From a bacterium (GTDB taxonomy: Bacteria > Patescibacteria > Paceibacteria > UBA9973 > SBAW01), in the NCBI GenBank assembly GCA_021825025.1, contig JAKAIP010000044.1:1-5997 (forward strand): a stretch of DNA of 5,997 bases, given 5' to 3'. Made by a program: the position numbers and the translations under genes. How positions within the stretch are numbered: position 1 is the first letter of the stretch; each line of letters opens with the position of its first letter. Under the pieces are notes generated by a model. That model was not told the origin of the DNA. It made no database searches and saw nothing but the letters and a program-made list of their open reading frames with translations. Shown here in pieces: positions 1 through 4,290 of this stretch.

Positions 1-318
1 AACCCCGAGGTCGTGGCACCCCCTGACCAAAATGCCGGTACACTTGATGAAGTTTACCAAGGTTTGCCGTTCGCGCACCTGAACGCTGACCGCACCCTTG
101 ACTTAGTCTATCAGGGGCTTCCGTTCTCTGGTGGAACAGAGGATAGAAATAGAACATTTGTTGTGGGCGTCACCGTGAACGTCACCGCGCCAACCGCGAC
201 GATCAACGGACTGTTGCGGAAATTTCCTTTAGTTCGCAACGAGTTTGTGTCTTCTGAGAACGAAGGCGCACACGTCTTTCCGTACATCACCATTCAAGAT
301 CCGGCATTGCTTCCGTAA
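1..318 (+). CDS. Phage structural-like protein with TLDxVYQGLPF repeats, C-terminal part
   Basis: The frame is open from the first base and ends at TAA 316-318, so the gene most likely begins upstream; the GTG at 13 has no convincing ribosome site. About 105 residues are visible. The motif TLDxVYQGLPF occurs twice, at codons 14-24 and 32-42, exactly 18 residues (54 bases) apart. The two copies use different codons, so selection seems to hold the peptide rather than the DNA. The rest looks beta-rich (VVGVTVNVTAPTATI) and has no cysteine. I recall similar LDxVYQxxPF motifs in virion-associated proteins from environmental phages, but that is memory, not a search. It lies upstream of a small membrane protein on the same strand, which would suit the end of a tail or structural module. 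The exact function is unknown. Confidence 0.6.
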   Translation, partial: NPEVVAPPDQNAGTLDEVYQGLPFAHLNADRTLDLVYQGLPFSGGTEDRNRTFVVGVTVNVTAPTATINGLLRKFPLVRNEFVSSENEGAHVFPYITIQDPALLP

Positions 319-350
319 GGAAAATCCACTATAGTAAAGGGTGTGGGAGC

Positions 351-728
351 GTGAACGAAGATCCACAGCATAAGAAGGCAGGTATGGCGTTGGAATCACC
401 CGAAGCACTCATCATCTCTATCTCGAAAGATGTCGAGCGACTGACAGCCGCAGTCCACGAGAACTCCGTTCTTTTTCACGCAAATCAGCAACAATTGAAT
501 ACACTGATCGCGGAGTTACGCGAGCACAAAGCCATCGACGATCATGTCCACAGGGACTTCAAGGACCTTCATATACACGTCTTCGGGAGTCCTGAGACTC
601 CTGGCCTAGTCACCCACGTTCACGACTTGAAAGGAAAAGTCGGTTCAATGTGGAAGTTGATTTGGGCCTTCCTTGGATCAATGGCAACCGGCGTCGCTGG
701 TTACCTCATCAGTACCTTGAAGGGCTAA
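351..728 (+). CDS. Coiled-coil protein with C-terminal membrane anchor (holin/XhlA-like architecture)
   Basis: The product has 125 residues and a GTG start, chosen because AAGGG at 337-341 lies 9 bases upstream; an in-frame ATG at 384 is the alternative. Residues about 17-60 form a heptad-like amphipathic helix. Residues 59-92 are histidine-rich (HKAIDDHVHRDF, HIHVF, THVHD) and include a PGLV segment. Residues about 101-122 (WKLIWAFLGSMATGVAGYLI) form one membrane segment, followed by a short basic end. A coiled coil followed by one C-terminal membrane helix is the layout of XhlA-like and other small membrane proteins found beside phage lysis and tail genes. That suggests a role in lysis or at the membrane, but no family-specific motif proves it. 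The stop overlaps the stop of the facing - strand operon. Confidence 0.75.
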   Translation: MNEDPQHKKAGMALESPEALIISISKDVERLTAAVHENSVLFHANQQQLNTLIAELREHKAIDDHVHRDFKDLHIHVFGSPETPGLVTHVHDLKGKVGSMWKLIWAFLGSMATGVAGYLISTLKG

Positions 729-907
729 CCTTTTCCTAACGTCTCACACATTCTCTTATACCGTGGATGGTCGGTATGGTCACACCCGTACCGGATACAG
801 AAGGCTGTGAGAGGATTGTGGAGCGCCAACAGGCCGCACTTACAGCACCGCTCACGTCCCACGCCAGGAAACTTCACCCACTTATGCGGCTCAATCTCAA
901 AGTTCAT
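725..907 (-). CDS. Small cysteine/histidine-rich, probably zinc-binding protein
   Basis: This 60-residue product starts at ATG 907, inside an ATGA overlap with the upstream gene's stop. No strong ribosome site is visible, so translational coupling is likely. After PHKWVKF it carries RCCKCGL (CxxC at residues 22-25), then NPLTAFC and GCDHTDHP. That gives a CxxC pair plus further Cys and His residues able to complete a zinc site. The pattern H-x-W, CxxCGLL, NPLT, GCD, HP resembles tiny proteins I recall from environmental phage genomes, none with a known role. It is the last gene of the operon, and its TAG stop overlaps the TAA of the facing + strand gene. Zinc binding is inferred from residue spacing only; a nucleic-acid-binding or regulatory role is possible but not shown. 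Confidence 0.75.
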   Translation of the reverse strand: MNFEIEPHKWVKFPGVGRERCCKCGLLALHNPLTAFCIRYGCDHTDHPRYKRMCETLGKG

Positions 908-1119
908 ACACGTACCGGCTTATTCAAGCACCGGCCAGCCGCCGCTAATTCTGACCACTGTTGCAACGAAAAGATTTCTTTCTTCTGACACCCTCGGTGC
1001 TTACAGACCGCCGTCACTTCACCGTTCTTCGTTCTGACTTCGAGCCAGTAATGATTGCAAGGCACCAGGGTCAGAGTAGGTCTGACCCTGATGACTTGGT
1101 CGGTAGGATTACTGGACAC
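904..1119 (-). CDS. Small cysteine/histidine-rich, probably zinc-binding protein
   Basis: This 71-residue product starts at GTG 1119, picked because AGAGG at 1126-1130 lies 6 bases upstream. The start overlaps the kinase-like gene's stop by 11 bases. The core has CNHYW (residues 21-25), then about 14 residues later AVCKHRGC, giving a CxH ... CxxxxC set that could hold zinc. The order H-x-W, then clustered cysteines, is shared with the next gene, so the two may be distant relatives. A later GTG at codon 19 would give 53 residues but has no ribosome site. A perfect 10-bp inverted repeat lies in codons 11-18, close behind the start. Function unknown. Confidence 0.7.
   Translation of the reverse strand: MSSNPTDQVIRVRPTLTLVPCNHYWLEVRTKNGEVTAVCKHRGCQKKEIFSLQQWSELAAAGRCLNKPVRV
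1066..1090. repeat. Perfect 10-bp inverted repeat with 5-base loop
   Basis: CAGGGTCAGA at 1066-1075 is the exact reverse complement of TCTGACCCTG at 1081-1090, separated by GTAGG. It lies within the first 20 codons of the small cysteine-rich gene and 18 bases past the kinase-like gene's stop. No run of T follows the arm on either strand, so it is not a standard intrinsic terminator. In RNA it could form a stable hairpin affecting ribosomes or RNA decay, or the DNA could be a protein-binding palindrome. Confidence 0.85.
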
Positions 1120-1687
1120 TATAGACCTCTGAGATCAGCGCATCGATATACTTCGTGCGGCGGTTCAGATCGGCCATATTCACAATGTAGACGTGACCGG
1201 CCTGCTTATCGAACGCATGCTTGCACAGGAAGCCGTACATGGCCGCGTCCATCAGGTGTTGGTGACTCGCATCGGTGACACGAACACCGTCCGCTTCCGT
1301 CTGGAAGAGCCCGATCGGAGTATGAAACACGAGATCCTGAGCATAGAGATCCTCGATCGCGCCCTTCTCCCACTCCGCACGAACGTCTTCAGTCAGAGCC
1401 GCGCCACACCGACGAAGGCCGTAGATATAATTATCGAGAGCACATCGATCGGTGACATACGAATTAAGAGACGCGAGTTTCGTTTTACGTCTCTCGTAAA
1501 TCCCTCGTTGCAGTTCGAGAAGAACATCCTCGTGCATGTTCTGCTGCGCCATCTCGCTCTCAATGCCCATCTCCTTCATCACTTCACGGCTGACGCTGCC
1601 CACGTAGGGGATCCCCCACTTCTGAGAGATGTACTTCGCTAAGGTTGTTTTGCCGGTCCCACCGGCTCCGGTGAACGCGATTTTCAT
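1109..1687 (-). CDS. P-loop NTPase, nucleotide/nucleoside-kinase-like (AAA_28/NadR-like)
   Basis: The 192-residue product begins with a strand and a Walker A loop, GAGGTGKTT, at residues 7-15 (GxxGxGKT, Lys13). A second conserved element, VTDRCALDNYIYGL, lies at residues 78-91, with the Asp-Arg pair typical of small kinases where a Walker B-like strand ends. This N-terminal P-loop with an internal DR motif in about 190 residues fits the phage kinase-like families related to NadR and AAA_28. Such proteins often phosphorylate a nucleoside, nucleotide or NAD precursor; the substrate here cannot be told. ATG 1687 overlaps the upstream stop as ATGA, with AAAAGGA upstream. Sharing an operon with ribonucleotide reductase makes a dNTP-supply role plausible, but that is inference. 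Confidence 0.88.
   Translation of the reverse strand: MKIAFTGAGGTGKTTLAKYISQKWGIPYVGSVSREVMKEMGIESEMAQQNMHEDVLLELQRGIYERRKTKLASLNSYVTDRCALDNYIYGLRRCGAALTEDVRAEWEKGAIEDLYAQDLVFHTPIGLFQTEADGVRVTDASHQHLMDAAMYGFLCKHAFDKQAGHVYIVNMADLNRRTKYIDALISEVYSVQ
1126..1130 (-). promoter_or_regulatory. Ribosome binding site AGAGG deciding a GTG start
   Basis: AGAGG lies 6 bases upstream of GTG 1117-1119 and inside the end of the kinase-like gene. It supports this GTG over the later in-frame GTG at 1063-1065, which has no such site. Confidence 0.6.
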
Positions 1688-1956
1688 GCTTGCGGTTCCT
1701 TTTGGAAGTAGTGTTGTGAGGTACCGACCGTGTCCGCCTCATACGACGCGGCCATCTCTTTGAGGACTCTGATTCGTTCGGATCGTGGGTAGTCGTTGGG
1801 CCACGTCATAACCGTATCCTGGTCGTCACCTTCCCATCGTTTGGGCCGTACGTAGATGACGCCAACAGGTGCGTACCCTTCCCCTGAAAGTTTCGCTTTG
1901 ACGGTGTCGATACCTGTGTGGATGGTGTCCCATAACCATTGGATCTTGGCGTTCAT
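1684..1956 (-). CDS. Hypothetical protein, 90 aa
   Basis: I do not recognise this family. The product starts with an amphipathic helix (QWLWDTIHTGIDTVKAKL), then GYAPVGVIYVRPKRW, a short beta-like stretch. An acidic DDQD segment and a polar, helical C-terminus (RSERIRVLKEMAASYEAD) follow. It has no cysteine, no signal peptide and no membrane segment, so it is probably cytoplasmic. The start ATG 1956 has AAGGAAGG upstream and overlaps the preceding stop (ATGA); its own stop overlaps the kinase-like start in the same way. That places it firmly in the operon, and translation is likely coupled. The call as a real gene rests on this spacing and the ribosome site, not on homology. Confidence 0.75.
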   Translation of the reverse strand: MNAKIQWLWDTIHTGIDTVKAKLSGEGYAPVGVIYVRPKRWEGDDQDTVMTWPNDYPRSERIRVLKEMAASYEADTVGTSQHYFQKEPQA

Positions 1957-2243
1957 GATACCTTCCTTTTCCGGCTGTCAAAGACCACAAGTTCCACCTT
2001 GTGCCTGACGACGGAACATTTCTGTGCTTGCAGGAGAGTAATCAGATCTTCGGTACGCTGCAAGACGTATCGAACATCGTGGACATCCGCATCGTAGTGT
2101 TTGGTCGCGTAGTGGAACACCTTGGGGCCAAGGTGCGGATCGCCGTCGATCGCACTGTACGACCAGTTGTAGGAGTTCAGGAAGACTTGGAGACTGAGCT
2201 TATCGGGAACGTGGTCCATCGTAATATGAACTTCGTATTCCAT
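1953..2243 (-). CDS. Hypothetical protein, 96 aa, EVHIT...RHKVE type
   Basis: This is a compact alpha/beta protein with no signal or membrane segment. It opens with the strand YEVHITMDHV. The middle holds HYATKHYDADVHDVRYVL, and near the C-terminus is VVRHKVELVVFD. The pairing of an N-terminal E-x-H-(I/V)-T strand with a C-terminal R-x-K-(V/I)-E strand is a pattern I recall from uncharacterised phage and bacterial proteins; no activity is known to me. It may be a ferredoxin-like fold with paired histidines, but this is only a guess from the strand and helix order. ATG 2243 follows the upstream stop by 3 bases, with GAGG about 10 bases upstream. Its stop overlaps the next start as ATGA. Confidence 0.78.
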   Translation of the reverse strand: MEYEVHITMDHVPDKLSLQVFLNSYNWSYSAIDGDPHLGPKVFHYATKHYDADVHDVRYVLQRTEDLITLLQAQKCSVVRHKVELVVFDSRKRKVS

Positions 2244-2246
2244 GTT

Positions 2247-2447
2247 TCATGCCTCATACGGAAGTTTGAGATCAGCCGCGCACGCGCTCACGTACGATGT
2301 GTACTCTTCTTCAGAGAGTACGTAGTTTTCTTTCGCGTCGTCGAGCATGACGTGCGCGTACGGCACAAATTCAGTGACGAACTTTCCGAGCCAACTGGAA
2401 GAGGAGATTGTATAATTGCGCGTCGGTAATGCCTTTGTTGGCTTCAT
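2247..2447 (-). CDS. Hypothetical acidic protein, 66 aa
   Basis: I do not recognise this family. The product is acidic and mostly polar, with a hydrophobic stretch WLGKFVTEFVPYAHVML and a helix-like C-terminal half (LSEEEYTSYVSACAADLKL). The start ATG 2447 is backed by GAGGAAG at 2453-2459, so the protein seems to be made despite lying 77 bases inside the preceding gene in another frame. It stops 3 bases before the next gene starts. The stop of the upstream gene falls well after this start, so ribosomes may load internally. No motif suggests a function. Confidence 0.65.
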   Translation of the reverse strand: MKPTKALPTRNYTISSSSWLGKFVTEFVPYAHVMLDDAKENYVLSEEEYTSYVSACAADLKLPYEA

Positions 2448-2709
2448 GCGAGCTTCCTCGTTGTGAGAGTGGTGCTTTCCCTAGCGACAGTTTGAATGCC
2501 AGCACACGCCCAAGTGACCATCCGAGTACAAGTGACGCCGCCTTGATCCACGACGGCGTGTTCGGCTGCGCGTCAAGAATCATCTTTGAGACAGGACACA
2601 GGAGGTTTTGCCCGTGCCGTTCCCATCGACCATCGACCCAACGGATGCCGATCTCGCCGGTCGGCCATACGTTTTGGAGTGGGAGTTCCTTGACGTTGTA
2701 CTCTTTCAT
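2371..2709 (-). CDS. Hypothetical protein, 112 aa
   Basis: Unknown family. The N-terminal half is rich in Trp and Gly (NVWPTGEIGIRWVDGRWERHG), a beta-like pattern. Residues about 53-76 (PSWIKAASLVLGWSL, then GRVLAFKLSLG) are hydrophobic with internal Lys and Arg, so this could be a buried helix or a weak membrane segment. The C-terminus (ITDAQLYNLLFQLARKVRH) looks like an amphipathic helix. ATG 2709 overlaps the zinc ribbon stop by one base (TAATG) and has GAGAGGG upstream, giving good support for the start. The last 77 bases overlap the next gene out of frame. No catalytic motif is visible. Confidence 0.7.
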   Translation of the reverse strand: MKEYNVKELPLQNVWPTGEIGIRWVDGRWERHGQNLLCPVSKMILDAQPNTPSWIKAASLVLGWSLGRVLAFKLSLGKAPLSQRGSSHEANKGITDAQLYNLLFQLARKVRH

Positions 2710-2864
2710 TATGCCCTCTCTCGTCTCTTCGGCTTATCAACCTTGGCTTGACAGCCGCAGTTCACACATCGGTACCACCAGGCTAGTTCATCGGGGAACG
2801 AGTTGTCTGGGGTCAGAGCCCCGCCGCATTTACGGCAGGGCTCCTTCAGTAGTTCTACTCTCAT
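2709..2864 (-). CDS. 51-aa zinc ribbon protein
   Basis: This short gene encodes 51 residues with two CxxC knuckles: CRKCGG at residues 10-15 and CVNCGC at 33-38, separated by a 20-residue linker containing WWYR just before the second knuckle. This is the standard layout of a one-domain zinc ribbon, often a nucleic-acid-binding or protein-docking module. The tail is strongly basic (KVDKPKRRERA), which favours RNA or DNA contact. ATG 2864 has AAGGTG at 2873-2878, 8 bases upstream, and the TAA stop shares a base with the next start (TAATG). If the preceding fibronectin gene is read in its -1 frame, that stop would overlap this start as ATGA. The zinc ribbon call is strong from residue spacing; its target is unknown. 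Confidence 0.85.
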   Translation of the reverse strand: MRVELLKEPCRKCGGALTPDNSFPDELAWWYRCVNCGCQAKVDKPKRRERA

Positions 2865-2954
2865 TTAATAGTCACCTTCAGGTTCGTCCATCCGCATAGC
2901 CACCGCCAAAACCCTTTTACTTTATCACAACGCCCAGGTTTAGGCTTCGGGGGG
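2861..2954 (-). other. Possible -1 frame C-terminal extension of the fibronectin protein
   Basis: At the C6 run (2949-2954 on this strand) a one-base backward shift on the CCC proline codon would leave the zero frame. The -1 frame then reads 29 residues to TGA 2861-2863: a PKPKPG linker, then GFWRWLCGW and a short basic end. That stop overlaps the zinc ribbon ATG as ATGA, the spacing used throughout this operon, whereas the zero-frame stop at 2917 leaves an unusual 52-base gap. The -1 frame is open from just after a TGA at 3008-3010 and has no good start of its own. Either programmed slippage or a one-base error in the run would explain this. Confidence 0.4.
2873..2878 (-). promoter_or_regulatory. 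Ribosome binding site AAGGTG for the zinc ribbon gene
   Basis: AAGGTG sits 8 bases upstream of ATG 2862-2864, in the short stretch after the fibronectin gene's zero-frame stop. It shows that the 51-residue frame is meant to be translated. Confidence 0.6.
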
Positions 2955-3363
2955 CTGACGGAGGGTTTGCATTGATCGACCCCACAGCTCGGTTGCTTCG
3001 CGGAGATTCATTCTGAGCCACGTCGAACGCGGTGACCTCGTAGCACACAGACCCGTCAACCTTCGGGATCGTGCTATCGGAGTAGGCCGGTGTCGGTGTG
3101 ACACCAATGACAACCTGTGTATCAGGTGTCGCCATCAACGGCGGAAGCGGTGTCGTAAGATCGTCGCAAGTGGCCTTGCTCGTTCCGCGATACACACGGT
3201 ACCCCGCCAGATCGTCTTCCGTGTTGGCAATCCACGTCAGGTTTGCCGTGTACTGCTTCAGGACCGGCGGCGTCTGAGCCTGTAGCGCGTCAGTGACGGC
3301 TAGTCCGGCCACCATCAAGACTGTAAGGATTACACTGAATAACCCCTGTGTTGTGATCTTCAT
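2917..3363 (-). CDS. Exported protein with a fibronectin type III domain
   Basis: The 148-residue product begins with a Sec signal peptide: a Lys near the start, a hydrophobic core LFSVILTVLMVAGLAV, and a likely cut after DALQA (residue 29). There is no lipobox cysteine. Residues about 40-128 form a fibronectin type III fold: LTW at 42-44, DLAGYRVYRG at 51-60, CYEVTAFD at 107-114 and NESPRSN at 118-124 match conserved strands. Cys66 and Cys107 could form a disulfide once exported. ATG 3363 follows a GGGGG stretch and overlaps the preceding gene by 74 bases. Such domains bind surfaces or polymers and are common on phage virions, but a cleavable signal points to the host envelope instead. The zero-frame end may not be the true one: a C6 run at 2949-2954 could allow a -1 extension to 2861. 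Confidence 0.85.
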   Translation of the reverse strand: MKITTQGLFSVILTVLMVAGLAVTDALQAQTPPVLKQYTANLTWIANTEDDLAGYRVYRGTSKATCDDLTTPLPPLMATPDTQVVIGVTPTPAYSDSTIPKVDGSVCYEVTAFDVAQNESPRSNRAVGSINANPPSAPRSLNLGVVIK

Positions 3364-3682
3364 CGAGAACCCCCATGAGTTTGCCCACCTTGATAAACAG
3401 TGGGATTTTGTTAAGGTCGTACACTAAACCCAATTCGTTAGTGTACGTGATTTGAAACACGACGGACAAGTCAATTTTTCCGTCGCCGTTGACATCGAAA
3501 TGATTTGTATGCAGCCCGACCGAGTAGTCCGTCTCCATGTCGATCGGGTCCGACAACTTCTGCCACTCCACCTTGCACGGATCAACCACCGTCGTCAACG
3601 GCGTCGTCTGAGCCCAAGTCAAGGTGGGTATCAAGCTCAGAAAAATCCACAGGCTCAAATTGCGGAGTTGTCTGACGTTCAA
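3290..3682 (-). CDS. Exported protein with an EF-hand/dockerin-like calcium loop
   Basis: From TTG 3682 the product has 130 residues. Two Arg residues precede a hydrophobic core (LSLWIFLSLIPTLTWA), with a likely signal peptidase I cut after residue 24, before QTTP. At about residues 63-71 is DVNGDGKID, a calcium-binding loop of the EF-hand/dockerin type. The remainder has no recognised domain. The start is uncertain: the TTG lacks a clear ribosome site, and the only ATG upstream of the signal peptide that gives a shorter form is at 3811, which would put some 50 residues before the hydrophobic core. The first 101 bases overlap the nuclease gene and the last 74 overlap the fibronectin gene, both out of frame. 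The export signal and the -AQT-P- junction are shared with the next gene, so the two may act together in the host envelope. Confidence 0.6.
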   Translation of the reverse strand: MNVRQLRNLSLWIFLSLIPTLTWAQTTPLTTVVDPCKVEWQKLSDPIDMETDYSVGLHTNHFDVNGDGKIDLSVVFQITYTNELGLVYDLNKIPLFIKVGKLMGVLDEDHNTGVIQCNPYSLDGGRTSRH

Positions 3683-4118
3683 ACGCTTCAGCCGCGTACC
3701 GCGTTGCCGTCGCTGCCAGTGAGTAAATTCGCTGTGACACGTCCTCCACAGGTCTGAACATGTCTCGGTGAACGACCTCGGATATTGGTGGGATAAAAAG
3801 GGCGACTGCATAGCCTTTCCGTGGTCCAAGAGCAAGGCCAACAAGAAGTCCCGACGGGACACCTGCTTTGGCACGGGACTCAAGGAAGGCGCGTTGTATC
3901 GGTGTCGCATGGAGTTTCCTCTCTTCTTTGCAGCTCGTCAACAGTTTGACTTCGTACCACGCCGTCATGCCGTTGATCGAGAGACTGATATCGGCTATGC
4001 CGGTTGTGGCATAGTCCGCATGTTTCTGCACCGTGACCTTTGCGTCACGGTGATGGACGAACATGTACTCCGTGAACCGGTCGATGAACCACTTCCGAAA
4101 CTTATTTTCTGGCTTCAT
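3582..4118 (-). CDS. PD-(D/E)xK-type nuclease (VRR-NUC/Holliday-resolvase-like)
   Basis: This 178-residue product has an N-terminal helix with Glu4 (ENKFRKWFIDRF), then TTGIADISL with Asp43 and AWYEVKLL with Glu56 and Lys58. G-x-x-D followed about 12 residues later by E-x-K is the metal-binding core of PD-(D/E)xK nucleases. TPIQRAFL (Gln75) and the following AKAGVPSGLLVGL strand match the usual Q-x-x-F helix and last strand of the fold. It probably cuts DNA, perhaps branched DNA, in phage replication or repair; the substrate is not predictable. ATG 4118 is preferred because GGAG lies 10 bases upstream; the open frame reaches 4256, but that part overlaps the preceding gene and reads like a shadow. 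The acidic C-terminal tail (SELDTHLDLGSDDAVDDGG) overlaps the signal-peptide region of the next gene. Confidence 0.82.
   Translation of the reverse strand: MKPENKFRKWFIDRFTEYMFVHHRDAKVTVQKHADYATTGIADISLSINGMTAWYEVKLLTSCKEERKLHATPIQRAFLESRAKAGVPSGLLVGLALGPRKGYAVALFIPPISEVVHRDMFRPVEDVSQRIYSLAATATRYAAEAFERQTTPQFEPVDFSELDTHLDLGSDDAVDDGG
4029..4052. repeat. Perfect 9-bp inverted repeat with 6-base loop
   Basis: CACCGTGAC at 4029-4037 is the exact reverse complement of GTCACGGTG at 4044-4052, with CTTTGC between. It lies inside the nuclease gene at the codons for HRDAKVTVQ. No T run follows on either strand, so a terminator is unlikely. Coding constraint could produce it by chance, but its G+C-rich stem would be stable in mRNA. 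Confidence 0.8.
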
Positions 4119-4290
4119 GGTAAGGGATCTCCACAAGATGCAGATCAATGACAGCTTGTCCGTGCATATCGCCGCAGATATTGATGTCTTTGATCTTGTA
4201 GACGTTCGGGTCGATCTCCAATTCTTTGAGGAGGTCTCTGCCCAAAACGGAGACACGTTTGATTTGTTCTGTACGAATTTCTGATTTCAT
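4102..4290 (-). CDS. Hypothetical protein, 62 aa
   Basis: I do not recognise this family. A helical, charged N-terminus (TEQIKRVSVLGRDLLKELEI) is followed by NVYKIKDINICGDMHGQAVIDLHLVEI, which reads as two or three beta strands. It has one cysteine and no signal or membrane segment. ATG 4290 has a strong ribosome site, GGAGGG at 4295-4300, and overlaps the preceding stop as ATGA; its end overlaps the nuclease gene by 17 bases. The strong site suggests good expression, and the position just before the nuclease may point to a partner role, but nothing in the sequence shows it. Confidence 0.75.
   Translation of the reverse strand: MKSEIRTEQIKRVSVLGRDLLKELEIDPNVYKIKDINICGDMHGQAVIDLHLVEIPYHEARK

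Noticed and set aside
307..335. Possible sigma70-like promoter: TTGCTT, 17 bases, TATAGT
   Set aside because: The -10 match and spacing are good, but the -35 is weak, and transcription would begin at about 342, after the AAGGG ribosome site of the 351 gene. It is more likely chance in a co-transcribed junction.
586..601. GGAGTC/GACTCC 6-bp inverted repeat with 4-base loop
   Set aside because: It is short, inside coding sequence and not followed by a T run, so it is not convincing as a terminator or regulatory hairpin.
1193..1642. 149-codon open frame on the + strand opposite the kinase-like gene
   Set aside because: The other strand carries a clear P-loop gene with ribosome site and overlap spacing; this frame shows no domain.
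2809..2822. GGGGTCAGAGCCCC, a partial palindrome sharing GGGTCAGAG with the 1066-1090 repeat
   Set aside because: Only four outer base pairs match and it encodes the zinc ribbon, so the similarity is too short to call a dispersed repeat.
2001..2899. Two overlapping + strand open frames (2001-2429 and 2408-2899)
   Set aside because: They run antisense to four spaced, ribosome-site-bearing - strand genes and show no recognisable protein features.
3683..3910. Upstream extension of the EF-hand-like protein frame to 3910
   Set aside because: It would overlap the nuclease gene by more than 300 bases and put about 80 polar residues before the signal peptide, which would not function there.
4119..4256. 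46-residue N-terminal extension of the nuclease frame
   Set aside because: It overlaps the 62-residue gene almost fully and has a Ser/Thr/Arg-rich shadow composition; the ATG at 4118 has a ribosome site and begins the recognisable fold.
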